From Lachnospiraceae bacterium (GTDB taxonomy: Bacteria; Bacillota; Clostridia; Lachnospirales; Lachnospiraceae), in the NCBI GenBank assembly GCA_017959525.1, contig JAGDAL010000126.1:1-7436 (forward strand): DNA of 7,436 nucleotides, in the 5' to 3' direction. The notes under the pieces are model-generated. The model searched no databases. It saw only the letters and a list, made by a program, of their open reading frames with translations, and had not been told where the DNA came from. Position 1 is the first letter of the stretch, and each line of letters opens with the position of its first letter. The translations under genes and the position numbers were made by a program. Positions 1 through 7,135 of the stretch are shown one piece after another.

Positions 1-1879
1 CGTAACGATCGGCCTGCAGGGCCTCCATGTAACGGTTGGCACGAAGCACCGCATTCTGAATGAGATATCCGGCCACACGAATCATGTTGGCCTGGGACAG
101 ATTCATGCGGTCCCACGGAATACCCCAAATCATCACAATCAGCTCAATGTTGGCACCGGAGTAAATGGCATCGGCCATCAGCGGATACTTCGGGTTCATA
201 TCGTGGTTGATATAAATCTGGTCCTTAGAGATGGCTTCGTACAACTCTCCCAACTTCGGATACTCAATGGAATTGCCCATGGAGCGTGCCTTCTTGGAGG
301 TGGATACGAAGAGTCTGGCGTAATCCGCATTGGCCACGTTATAGATGGCAATATCTTCCGTGTGAATCAACTGCTTCAATACTTCACCGGCGTAGAACAA
401 CACTTCTTCCGGCTCGTACTGATCCAGGGAAGAGGTAATTTCATAGACCTTACCGAAGCTGTCGTTCTGGTTGACGATCTGCTCTTCCATAATGTTCTTA
501 ATGTGCACGTTGGTGGCATTGATATCCGAAATATCGGAAATCTGCGTGTTCAAGAAATCAATCTCGTGCAAGTCCTCTTCCCGGACGTTACGCAGACGAT
601 CCTTCATATGACCGACCACCAGGCCTAAGATAAAGAGCTGTGCAATCCACACATAGGTGTTATAATCCAGCAACACATCGAATCCGGAGCGGGTATACTG
701 CTGACGGAACAGATAACCTGCCGTAGCCAGTACCGCTGCAATCAGCGCCTGCTGTTGTCCGTGAATGATGGCCAAGAGCAACACATACAGCAAATAGAAA
801 TCCAGATTGGAAAAATACTCACTGCCCGTCGCCCGGTTGTTAAGCATAAAAAACGGAATAAACAGCGCAGCCGTCTCCAGATACGGAAGCACGATTTTTA
901 CCAACAGCTTCACGCGATTCCAGATGCGCTGCAACAAGGTCTCCTTGGAGCCGCCGAAGGTGTAGAACTTCCGCTCCTGGGATGCAATGGAACCTGCAAT
1001 CACCGGAAGACAATCATCCGCATGGTTGCGAACCTTGGCAACGAACTCTGTCGCAAAACGCTCCTTGGATAACACCAAACGGAAGGGATTTCCTAAGGTG
1101 CGCTCTTCCACAACAACCTCCGGACTGATACCGGCAGCCACCATTCCGGCAATCTCTACTTCGTCGTAGACTTCGCTACTGGATAAATTGTAAACATGGT
1201 ATTGATGAGACTCTGCCGCAAGAACCTGATAGATATAATCCACCGCATCAGAAATATGCAACAGGGAATATACATTGTTCTTGTTGGCAAAAATTTTTCC
1301 TCCGTGCAGGCCTTCCCGGACCATGGAAGCAAAGGGCTCCATTAAGTCTTCCTGAGACAGGGGCATACCATAGAGATGGTCTAGGCGTAAGACCAAAGAA
1401 TCAAAGTTATTGGTCTTCTGGTAGTTGCCGCAAACCAACTCTCCCTGGCGCACGGCCATACCCTTGAATCCTGCGGCGGAGAACTTGTCGTGTTCCTTCA
1501 AATCCACCGGAGAATGCACGGAAAAAACGTCCTGATCGGACAGATATAGAAATCGAACCGGCTTCGACAGTGCCGTAGCAGCCAACAACACATTGGTAAG
1601 ACCGGTGTTGTAACGCACCTGCTCCAGCTCCTGCTTCTTCCAGTTAAAAGAATGGTCAAAAGCGCCCATGAAAATAACAGCATCCGGATTGATACTCTCA
1701 AATATCTCTCGCATGCTACTACTCTCGTAGACGAAATCGTACTGTTCAAATACTTTGGGATACTTCTTCTGTGAAAAGCGACTTCCGGAAATCACAAAAA
1801 CGCGATGACCTTCTTTGTTCAATTTCTGAATCAAAGACTTCATCACGTAGCTATAAGACCCCGTTAAAACAACGTCCAT
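1..1879 (-). CDS. PelD-like membrane protein: degenerate SDR (epimerase-like) domain + 4 TM helices + GAF domain, 3' end cut by window edge
   Basis: The frame is open from ATG 1879 to the left edge (626 codons, no stop). Residues 1-290 resemble an extended SDR/NAD-dependent sugar epimerase: an N-terminal beta-alpha-beta (DVVLTGSYSYVMKSL, then HRVFVISG), INPDAVIFMGA near 63-73, and FLYLSDQDVF (110-119) where epimerases carry their catalytic Ser strand. The glycine motif is TGSYSYVM instead of TGxxGxxG, and no YxxxK is seen around 134-147, so catalysis is doubtful. Hydrophobic helices follow at about 326-346, 361-373, 376-391 and 408-424, then a charged helical linker (425-480) and a GAF-like domain (about 483-620). 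Four helices plus cytoplasmic GAF is the layout of PelD, the c-di-GMP receptor of the Pel exopolysaccharide complex; any GGDEF-like domain would lie outside the window. ATG 1879 is the only usable start: upstream in-frame codons give no start before a stop. An automatic annotator would probably call it an NAD-dependent epimerase/dehydratase. The domain reading is fairly sure; the Pel assignment is inference. Confidence 0.72.
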   Translation of the reverse strand, partial: MDVVLTGSYSYVMKSLIQKLNKEGHRVFVISGSRFSQKKYPKVFEQYDFVYESSSMREIFESINPDAVIFMGAFDHSFNWKKQELEQVRYNTGLTNVLLAATALSKPVRFLYLSDQDVFSVHSPVDLKEHDKFSAAGFKGMAVRQGELVCGNYQKTNNFDSLVLRLDHLYGMPLSQEDLMEPFASMVREGLHGGKIFANKNNVYSLLHISDAVDYIYQVLAAESHQYHVYNLSSSEVYDEVEIAGMVAAGISPEVVVEERTLGNPFRLVLSKERFATEFVAKVRNHADDCLPVIAGSIASQERKFYTFGGSKETLLQRIWNRVKLLVKIVLPYLETAALFIPFFMLNNRATGSEYFSNLDFYLLYVLLLAIIHGQQQALIAAVLATAGYLFRQQYTRSGFDVLLDYNTYVWIAQLFILGLVVGHMKDRLRNVREEDLHEIDFLNTQISDISDINATNVHIKNIMEEQIVNQNDSFGKVYEITSSLDQYEPEEVLFYAGEVLKQLIHTEDIAIYNVANADYARLFVSTSKKARSMGNSIEYPKLGELYEAISKDQIYINHDMNPKYPLMADAIYSGANIELIVMIWGIPWDRMNLSQANMIRVAGYLIQNAVLRANRYMEALQADRY

Positions 1880-1883
1880 ATTA

Positions 1884-1900
1884 CCCTTACTACTCCACCT
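1884..1900 (-). promoter_or_regulatory. Ribosome binding region of the PelD-like gene
   Basis: Reading the minus strand, AGGTGGAG (1900-1893) lies 13 bases before ATG 1879, which is long. A second purine run, AAGGG (1888-1884), lies 4 bases before it, which is short. Either could serve; no other start codon is available in this frame. The site sits in the 22-base gap after the PqqD-family stop, consistent with co-translation from one transcript. Confidence 0.5.
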
Positions 1901-1901
1901 A

Positions 1902-2147
1902 TTAAATTATGCCTTTGGAATAGAAACTTTGATAACAAGACTCTACATCCGACTGTAGCTCTTCTGCAGCAATCTGATATTGCTGCGACAGGCATGTCGT
2001 TACTTCCTCTATCGTTTTCCCCTCTGATAAAAGTTGATAGATCTCATATGCGGTTTCATTTAATTCCACTGGAGGTTGCATGGCCCCTTCTCCACACAAA
2101 GGAATTAGATAATGGGTGCCGAACACCTCCCTCATAAGCACTTTCAT
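1902..2147 (-). CDS. PqqD-family small protein (RiPP recognition element-like fold)
   Basis: This 81-residue protein spans essentially the whole PqqD domain. Features seen are an N-terminal strand region (FGTHYLIPL, 9-17), the family hallmark LNETAYEI (29-36) followed by a helix ending QLLSEGKTIEEV, and a C-terminal helix with SDVESCYQSFYSKGII (66-81), matching the usual D-x-x-x-F-x-x-L-x-x-K-G-hydrophobic ending. PqqD proteins are winged-helix peptide-binding modules that hand precursor peptides to radical SAM or other modifying enzymes. No precursor peptide or modifying enzyme is visible here; its only close partner is the PelD-like gene 22 bases downstream, so its client is unknown. The start is uncertain: ATG 2147 has AAGG only 2 bases away, GTG codon 3 (2141) has the same AAGG at 8 bases, and ATG codon 5 (2135) is also possible. 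An in-frame stop just upstream rules out a longer form. Family call firm, role unknown. Confidence 0.8.
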   Translation of the reverse strand: MKVLMREVFGTHYLIPLCGEGAMQPPVELNETAYEIYQLLSEGKTIEEVTTCLSQQYQIAAEELQSDVESCYQSFYSKGII

Positions 2148-2258
2148 AGCCTTATTTTATCACTACTTCCGTACACATGAAAGAGATAAACGTCTAAAAT
2201 GCGCAAATATCAGCACTTTTTTCACCACAAACGTAGAGAATATCTTAGGTGTAGCCGA
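2148..2258. other. Intergenic gap between comEC and the PqqD-family gene; likely operon boundary
   Basis: This 111-base AT-rich stretch is the only sizeable gap in the window and probably holds the promoter of the PqqD/PelD-like operon. On the minus strand a TAAAAT (2159-2154) resembles a -10 box, but the hexamer 17 bases upstream (TTTCAT, 2182-2177) is a poor -35 and the box lies only 6 bases from the ATG, which would give an almost leaderless message or a start at codon 3 or 5. A weak imperfect hairpin (GTGC/GCGC arms with one G-U pair, about 2216-2201) is followed by a short T run on the minus strand, but it is not a convincing terminator for comEC. No small gene or RNA is recognised. Confidence 0.35.
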
Positions 2259-4730
2259 CTATGGTTTCAAAAATCCCTGAATCTCATAGTTATTCCCTCT
2301 TTTCCGAAGGGGTAGCTGTCCTTTTTGAATCGTACAATACCAGGATAAATGTTGTTTTTCCAACCGAGATAAAAACTCCTTCCCCGGGTGTCCGTAGGAA
2401 TTATTCTTACCGGCAGAGATAAATGTTACCGTCGGATGCAAAGCCTCCAACCACTCCGAACAATTGGACGTATTGGAACCGTGATGTCCGGCCTTGTAAA
2501 AATCAATTTGCATGGATGCAAGGCGATTGCCCATCTTATGACCCAGAATCCATCGCTCCTGTTCCTCTCCCAAGTCTCCGGTAAACACGCCATGGAAACC
2601 GTCCTTGGATAATAAAAGGCACAAGGAATTCTCGTTGGTTCCATCAAAAGCTGCCTTGCCCGGCGGATAGAAACATTCCAGACGCATCCGTTTCGCACCT
2701 ACCACATCGCCATCTTCCATATAGACAATGGATGTTCCGGCCGCTTCGCAAGCCGCTAATAGCGCCTCGTAGCCTTCATTTTTTGTAACGGTTTTCGTCA
2801 GTACCACATGACGTACCTGCACCTCTGATGCTAAGACTTCCAGGAGGCCGTTATAATGATCCTCATCCGTGTGGGTCACAAACCAATAGGAAACTTCCCG
2901 TACACCGTGGAACTTCAAGAACGGTTCGATGACATATTCTCCCACCTTGCTCTTAGAGGAGGAGCCACCATCAATGAAGAAGTCTTCTCCTTCCGGACTC
3001 TGAATGTAGATACCGTCCCCCTGTCCCACCGATAACACATCGATTTCAAATCCACGCTGCGGAACGAGCATCACCCCAAGGGAGAGCATGCCGCCTACCA
3101 AAGTAACTGTAAGCATCCGACGAATCCAAACACTTGCCGTTTTCTTATTCCCGTGTCTTGCCTTCTTCCACCGTGGCTTTAGATGCTCTTTTACCACCCA
3201 TCGCAGCCCCAGGCTAAGTGACAATAGCAACACGTAATAGAGCACCATCTGTCCGCCCTGCGGTCGACCCACGATGACCTGTGCCGCCGGCAGTTCCAGA
3301 GAATGGGCGCATAAGCTCTCATAGAAGTATAGAATCACATGACAGGGGAAGAAAAACACCTTCCATACAGGAAGCATTCCAAAGATAGAGCCAAAGATTC
3401 CACCCAATAGTCCCCCTAGGAGGCCCAGGGTAATTAAGACGCCAAGCACCGGCAATACCAAGAGGTTAATGCCCACCACATACACCGGAAATCCAAAGAA
3501 AAAATAAGCCATGATGGGAATGGTTGCCAGATGGATGCCTAGACCGGACAGCAAGTTGCCAACCAGGATTTCCTTCGCGTTCTTCCGATAATGCTTGCCA
3601 TGGTCCATGCGATGGAAGGTTCTCCAACGATAATCGCAAAGCATCTCATAGGACTGAGATAACGGCTGTGCCACCATCACTACCCCAAAGACCGCACCAA
3701 AAGAAAAGACGAATCCAATCTGCCGGTACGCATAAGGGTTTTGCCATAACAGCAGCATGCCCATAACCGAAAGTGCAGTCAACAAATCATAGCCAAGTCC
3801 AAAGACAGAGGCTAACAAAAACAATGCAAACATCCCTACCGCTCGCTGGGTCGAGATACTGTTGCCCGTTAACATGCCATAGAACAGCACCAACACAAAG
3901 GTGATGGCAGCCGCCGGCAGAGGCAGCATATGCTTCCGCAGCCTTCGATAGGCAAGCATGCCCACTAAGGAAATATGTAACCCGGAAATGGCTAAGATGT
4001 GACTGATGCCCGTATCCTGAAACAGACGCTTGGCTTCTTCCGACAGATTCTGCTTCTCTCCGACGGTCATGGCCGCAAGGATGCCGCTCTCTTCTCCCGG
4101 AAGGTAGGCCTCATATACAGCGGCGATCTCCCTGCGCAAGGTAAACAGCTGCTGTCGGATACCAAGCAGTGGCGGTTCGATCATCCGCAGCTCTGTTGGT
4201 TTTACAACAGCACCTACCATCTGTGCCAAATAGTATTCCGCTTCATCGAAGCCGCCCTCATTTTCTGCACGACGAAAAGAGCGGACCGTTCCTTCCACGC
4301 AATAACGGCCGCCCAGTGGGTATACATCTTCTGCGACGCTTACCATCAGCTTACCTTCCCAGTGGTCCATGCCGTAATCCGGTGGCAATTCGATGTACTG
4401 CATCGTGTAATTCCATTGTTCGTTTTTGTATTCTTTTGTGACTAAGGTTCCCGTAAAACAAATCGTTGTATCCGGAACGAATTGGTGGTTGGATAATGTC
4501 ATGCAAGAAATTGCACTTAGACCGCGCAAGATGCCAAGTCCGAATATCAGACACAGACAACTTCCGTGAAGAAAACGTTTGGAGAAGGACCTCATCGCCC
4601 TCCGACTCCCCATAAGAAGCGGGAGGGCTCCAAGGATTCCAAGCACAAGAAATAACGTCTTGTGCTCCATCACAAACAATATGCCAAACAGGAACCACAC
4701 TGCCATCTGCAGTAGGTACCGTTTGTTCAA
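2259..4730 (-). CDS. comEC: ComEC/Rec2 DNA internalisation channel protein
   Basis: This 823-residue polytopic membrane protein is full length for the family and forms the channel carrying single-stranded DNA across the cytoplasmic membrane in natural transformation. In order: three N-terminal hydrophobic segments (about 8-71); a DUF4131/OB-like extracellular region (about 80-185); the Competence domain (about 210-515) with GISHILAISGLHISL (241-255), the STQRA stretch near 293-297, GFVFSFGAVFGV (339-350) and INLLVLPVLG (421-430); a last hydrophobic segment (about 537-556); and a metallo-beta-lactamase domain (561-815). The latter keeps VGQGDG (568-573), FFIDGG with D587, the metal motif HTDEDH (620-625), FTGDLG with D719, AGHHGS (747-752) and SYGHP (778-782), so it appears intact and possibly nucleolytic. 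The start is TTG, supported by GAGGTG five bases upstream. It lies 12 bases after the GerMN lipoprotein, in the two-component operon. No other competence gene is in view, so actual transformability is unknown. Confidence 0.95.
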   Translation of the reverse strand: MNKRYLLQMAVWFLFGILFVMEHKTLFLVLGILGALPLLMGSRRAMRSFSKRFLHGSCLCLIFGLGILRGLSAISCMTLSNHQFVPDTTICFTGTLVTKEYKNEQWNYTMQYIELPPDYGMDHWEGKLMVSVAEDVYPLGGRYCVEGTVRSFRRAENEGGFDEAEYYLAQMVGAVVKPTELRMIEPPLLGIRQQLFTLRREIAAVYEAYLPGEESGILAAMTVGEKQNLSEEAKRLFQDTGISHILAISGLHISLVGMLAYRRLRKHMLPLPAAAITFVLVLFYGMLTGNSISTQRAVGMFALFLLASVFGLGYDLLTALSVMGMLLLWQNPYAYRQIGFVFSFGAVFGVVMVAQPLSQSYEMLCDYRWRTFHRMDHGKHYRKNAKEILVGNLLSGLGIHLATIPIMAYFFFGFPVYVVGINLLVLPVLGVLITLGLLGGLLGGIFGSIFGMLPVWKVFFFPCHVILYFYESLCAHSLELPAAQVIVGRPQGGQMVLYYVLLLSLSLGLRWVVKEHLKPRWKKARHGNKKTASVWIRRMLTVTLVGGMLSLGVMLVPQRGFEIDVLSVGQGDGIYIQSPEGEDFFIDGGSSSKSKVGEYVIEPFLKFHGVREVSYWFVTHTDEDHYNGLLEVLASEVQVRHVVLTKTVTKNEGYEALLAACEAAGTSIVYMEDGDVVGAKRMRLECFYPPGKAAFDGTNENSLCLLLSKDGFHGVFTGDLGEEQERWILGHKMGNRLASMQIDFYKAGHHGSNTSNCSEWLEALHPTVTFISAGKNNSYGHPGKEFLSRLEKQHLSWYCTIQKGQLPLRKRGNNYEIQGFLKP

Positions 4731-4735
4731 AATAA

Positions 4736-4741
4736 CACCTC
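4736..4741 (-). promoter_or_regulatory. Ribosome binding site fixing the TTG start of comEC
   Basis: GAGGTG on the minus strand lies 5 bases upstream of TTG 4730, almost directly after the lipoprotein stop codon. The next in-frame ATG (codon 9) would be too far from this site, so TTG is the likely start. A TTG start placed this close behind the upstream gene suggests translational coupling and modest ComEC output. Confidence 0.7.
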
Positions 4742-4742
4742 G

Positions 4743-5672
4743 TTAATCTTCTTCGATCAAGGACAGATTCGGCTCATAGGTGCCTTCCAGCTGGTTATTC
4801 TCCACATCAATGGCGCTGGTGGTACTAAGGACCGTAATCTTAACTTTCGTAATGGAATCCTGTGTGGTCAGAGAATTGACGATGGAATAAATCAATGCTT
4901 CCTGTGTCACGTTACTCTCCTGACTTAGGATGGATGCATCCAAGTCCACATAACAGATTCCGTCACTTACCGTCGCATTCAAAATCATGCTGCGGGAAGA
5001 AAAGGCAGCCTGCGCATCGGAGGACTCCGGTGTGTAGGACAAATAATTCAAAATCAACATCGGCAACGGGATATTGGTGTTGTAATGCACCAGTCGCGTC
5101 TCTTCGATGAGCTTATCTCCCTTCGCCGTCGGATAATAGAAGGTCATCTGCTTGGTTAAGACCGCCTCCTGCTCTCTGGCAAAATCATCTACGAAGGAGT
5201 TCTGTGTCATAGCCGTAATCACATTGCCATAGGCATCCTTCAGAGGATCGTCTACCACGTAGAACACTACGCTGTCTACGCCTTCCAGGCCGCAGAAAGT
5301 CTTCACCACTGCCGCACGAAGTAGTGCCTCCCGAACCTCACCCAAGGACTCATAGTCTCTGGAAAAATGTAATTCCAGCTGACCGTCCGTTAAGGTATAA
5401 CTACGTACCGAAACATTGTCCGGAATCGGATTGGTGTATTCCACTTCCTGCTTCTTGGAGGTTAAAAGCGATAACAATTCTCCAATCTGGCCGTCCACAT
5501 CCGCCGTCCGGAAATTCATATTCACCGGATATAACGCCGTTGCATTCTTATTCAGATAGTATACGGTAAAGCCGCTGTTTTCTTTTTTCTTCGTGCCGCA
5601 GGCCGTTACTATAATACCCGCCACAAGCACCAGGCAAGCAACCACCGTCAGGATTTTCCATAATCGCTTCAT
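4743..5672 (-). CDS. GerMN-domain lipoprotein, candidate extracytoplasmic partner of the histidine kinase
   Basis: This 309-residue secreted lipoprotein has a positive N-terminus (MKRLWK), a hydrophobic core (7-22) and lipobox VTAC with lipidated Cys25, predicting anchoring on the outer face of the membrane. The mature part holds two GerMN-type repeats, about 35-158 and 175-290. Repeat one shows LELHFSRDYESL, then EALLRAAVVKTF and VDSVVFYV; repeat two shows CYVDLDASIL, then EALIYSIVNSL and ITKVKITV, the same strand-helix-strand order. GerMN occurs in the spore germination protein GerM and in actinobacterial LpqB. Its ATG overlaps the kinase stop as ATGA and is preceded by a perfect AGGAGGTGA at 7 bases, so kinase and lipoprotein should be made together. 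By analogy with mtrAB-lpqB it may modulate the kinase; a role in sporulation or germination is the alternative. The fold call is good, the function inferred. Confidence 0.85.
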   Translation of the reverse strand: MKRLWKILTVVACLVLVAGIIVTACGTKKKENSGFTVYYLNKNATALYPVNMNFRTADVDGQIGELLSLLTSKKQEVEYTNPIPDNVSVRSYTLTDGQLELHFSRDYESLGEVREALLRAAVVKTFCGLEGVDSVVFYVVDDPLKDAYGNVITAMTQNSFVDDFAREQEAVLTKQMTFYYPTAKGDKLIEETRLVHYNTNIPLPMLILNYLSYTPESSDAQAAFSSRSMILNATVSDGICYVDLDASILSQESNVTQEALIYSIVNSLTTQDSITKVKITVLSTTSAIDVENNQLEGTYEPNLSLIEED

Positions 5673-7123
5673 GAATTGGTCACCTCCTGCTGAATGTAAT
5701 TGAGCGGTACACGCACATCGAAGGTGGTACCTTCTCCAAGGACACTGCTCACCTTAATCTCACCGTGATGCATGTTAATGGCATTCTTGGTGATGGCAAG
5801 GCCAAGTCCCGTTCCTCCGATTTCTCTGGAGTGAGATTTGTCCACACGATAGAATCGCTCAAAAATAAAGTCCAAAGATTCCTCCGGAATACCCATACCG
5901 GAATCTTCTACACGAATATAGCAATAGCGGTGATCCGCGTTCAAAGAGACATGTACGAATCCACCCGGATTGTTGTATTTAATACCGTTTTCAATCAAGT
6001 TACTGATGGCAAGGGAGAACTTCACCTCGTCGATTTCCACCGTTACCGGACGGAAGCTCTCCATAACAAGCTCTACTTCCTGTTTTTCCGCGATTGGCTT
6101 CAAGCGCTTTAAAATCAGCTCAATCAACTCATTCAAATTCACCGGAGCAATGTTTAAGTTCGCACCGGACTTATCCATACGAACCAGGGATAACAGGTCG
6201 TTAATGATCTGAGTCTCGCGGTCGATCTCGTTGGTAATATCACTCATGAATTCCTGGTAGAGTTCTACCGGAACACCGTCTCCCATAGAGTTAATGGAAT
6301 CCGCCAATACCTTCATGGAGGTGAGTGGCGTCTTCAATTCGTGAGATACATTGGATACGAATTCCTGACGGGATTCATCCACCTTGTACATACCGTCTGC
6401 ATAGGCATTGAACTCCGATGCAATATCCCGAAGCTCTGTAAATCCCTGCACTTCCAATTCCTTGTGGGAACCGGCCTTGTTCATCTGACCAATCTTCTCT
6501 GCCATCTTGTGAATCGGTGTGGTAATGATTCTGGAAAATGCCAACGCCAACACCGTAAATACAATCACGGAAATCAGTACGACAATCACACCGATGGAAC
6601 GATAGAATTCCATATTGGTGTCCAACGTACCCATGGCCTTATTCACCAGAAGCACGCCTTCGATATCGGAAGCATCATTGGGATTGGTAATCGGAACGGT
6701 AACGATAATATAATGGCTTTCTGCATCATAATAAGAGCACAAGGCGCCGCCTGCACTCTCAATTGCATTTTGCCACACGATGGTACGGCCATCATACATG
6801 TTGTATGTGTCCTTGACCACCTTCATATTGGAATCGATGACCATGATACGGCCGGAATAAATATTCCCTAAGGTATTCAGCTGTGTATTCACACTGCTGA
6901 TGGAAGAATCCTGCAGATATCCACTGGTCACAATCTGATTGCTCAGAAGCTGTGCCTGGGAAGAAATCGCAATCTCCTCACTGCTCAAGGAACGCTGTTC
7001 AATGTTGTGTATGAACAAATTAACAATCACGAAGCAAGGGACGATTCCCACCAGCAGAATCAGCATGGCGATATAGAATCGTAGGCTCTCCAGCTTCGGC
7101 TTCAATCTATGAAATAGTTTCAT
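5669..7123 (-). CDS. HAMP-domain sensor histidine kinase (WalK/VicK/MtrB-like class)
   Basis: From ATG 7123 the protein has 484 residues. Layout: TM1 (about 15-39), an extracytoplasmic PAS-like/Cache-like sensor (about 40-174, with RIMVIDSNMKVV and HYIIVTVPI strands), TM2 (about 176-196), HAMP (about 197-246), a HisKA dimerisation domain with phospho-acceptor H261 in SHELKTPL, and a HATPase domain with N-box NLIENGIKYN (375-384), G1 box EDSGMGIP, F-box IFERFYRVD and G2 box GGTGLGLAI. All catalytic elements are intact. The E-L-K-T after the histidine is the usual phosphatase motif, so it probably both phosphorylates and dephosphorylates its partner, the regulator encoded 12 bases upstream. Unlike Bacillus WalK, no cytoplasmic PAS domain sits between HAMP and HisKA. 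A GTG three codons earlier (7132) is in frame but forms part of the ribosome binding site, so I chose the ATG. The cognate signal is unknown; an envelope or cell-wall cue is inferred from family and neighbours. Confidence 0.93.
   Translation of the reverse strand: MKLFHRLKPKLESLRFYIAMLILLVGIVPCFVIVNLFIHNIEQRSLSSEEIAISSQAQLLSNQIVTSGYLQDSSISSVNTQLNTLGNIYSGRIMVIDSNMKVVKDTYNMYDGRTIVWQNAIESAGGALCSYYDAESHYIIVTVPITNPNDASDIEGVLLVNKAMGTLDTNMEFYRSIGVIVVLISVIVFTVLALAFSRIITTPIHKMAEKIGQMNKAGSHKELEVQGFTELRDIASEFNAYADGMYKVDESRQEFVSNVSHELKTPLTSMKVLADSINSMGDGVPVELYQEFMSDITNEIDRETQIINDLLSLVRMDKSGANLNIAPVNLNELIELILKRLKPIAEKQEVELVMESFRPVTVEIDEVKFSLAISNLIENGIKYNNPGGFVHVSLNADHRYCYIRVEDSGMGIPEESLDFIFERFYRVDKSHSREIGGTGLGLAITKNAINMHHGEIKVSSVLGEGTTFDVRVPLNYIQQEVTNS
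5680..5688 (-). promoter_or_regulatory. Strong ribosome binding site inside the kinase 3' end
   Basis: AGGAGGTGA on the minus strand is a complete anti-16S match 7 bases before ATG 5672. It lies within the last codons of the histidine kinase gene, whose TGA overlaps the lipoprotein ATG. It settles the lipoprotein start and implies that the lipoprotein may be made in excess over the kinase. Confidence 0.85.
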
Positions 7124-7128
7124 TGAAT

Positions 7129-7134
7129 CCACCT
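7129..7134 (-). promoter_or_regulatory. Ribosome binding site choosing ATG 7123 for the kinase
   Basis: AGGTGG on the minus strand lies 5 bases before ATG 7123. The alternative in-frame GTG at 7132 sits inside this very motif and has no good site of its own, which favours the 484-residue form of the kinase over a 487-residue one. Confidence 0.7.
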
Positions 7135-7135
7135 G

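Noticed and set aside
521..542. Inverted repeat around TCCGATATTTCGGA
   Set aside because: It arises from a repeated Ile-Ser-Asp codon run within the helical linker of the PelD-like protein and has only five-base arms; no reason to see a regulatory site.
203..628. 141-codon plus-strand open frame
   Set aside because: It is exactly antisense to the linker and GAF region of the PelD-like gene, has no family resemblance and no convincing ribosome binding site.
755..1169. Two overlapping plus-strand frames (755-1072 and 987-1169)
   Set aside because: They are antisense to the membrane and SDR parts of the PelD-like gene and overlap each other; composition looks like an antisense shadow.
1498..1749. 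83-codon minus-strand frame
   Set aside because: It lies out of frame inside the SDR domain of the PelD-like gene, whose own frame makes good protein sense through this interval.
2120..2131. Strong Shine-Dalgarno-like GGGAGGTG inside the PqqD-family gene
   Set aside because: No start codon lies at a suitable distance downstream in any useful frame; it most likely reflects the codons for Arg-Glu-Val.
2196..2222. Possible terminator hairpin after comEC
   Set aside because: The stem is only four pairs with a G-U wobble and an 8-base loop, and the T run is short and interrupted; too weak to call.
3999..4445. 148-codon plus-strand frame
   Set aside because: Antisense to the N-terminal part of comEC, with no recognisable domain.
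6341..6871. 176-codon plus-strand frame, His/Ile/Asn rich
   Set aside because: Antisense to the kinase sensor and HAMP region; the biased composition is what the opposite strand of this gene gives.
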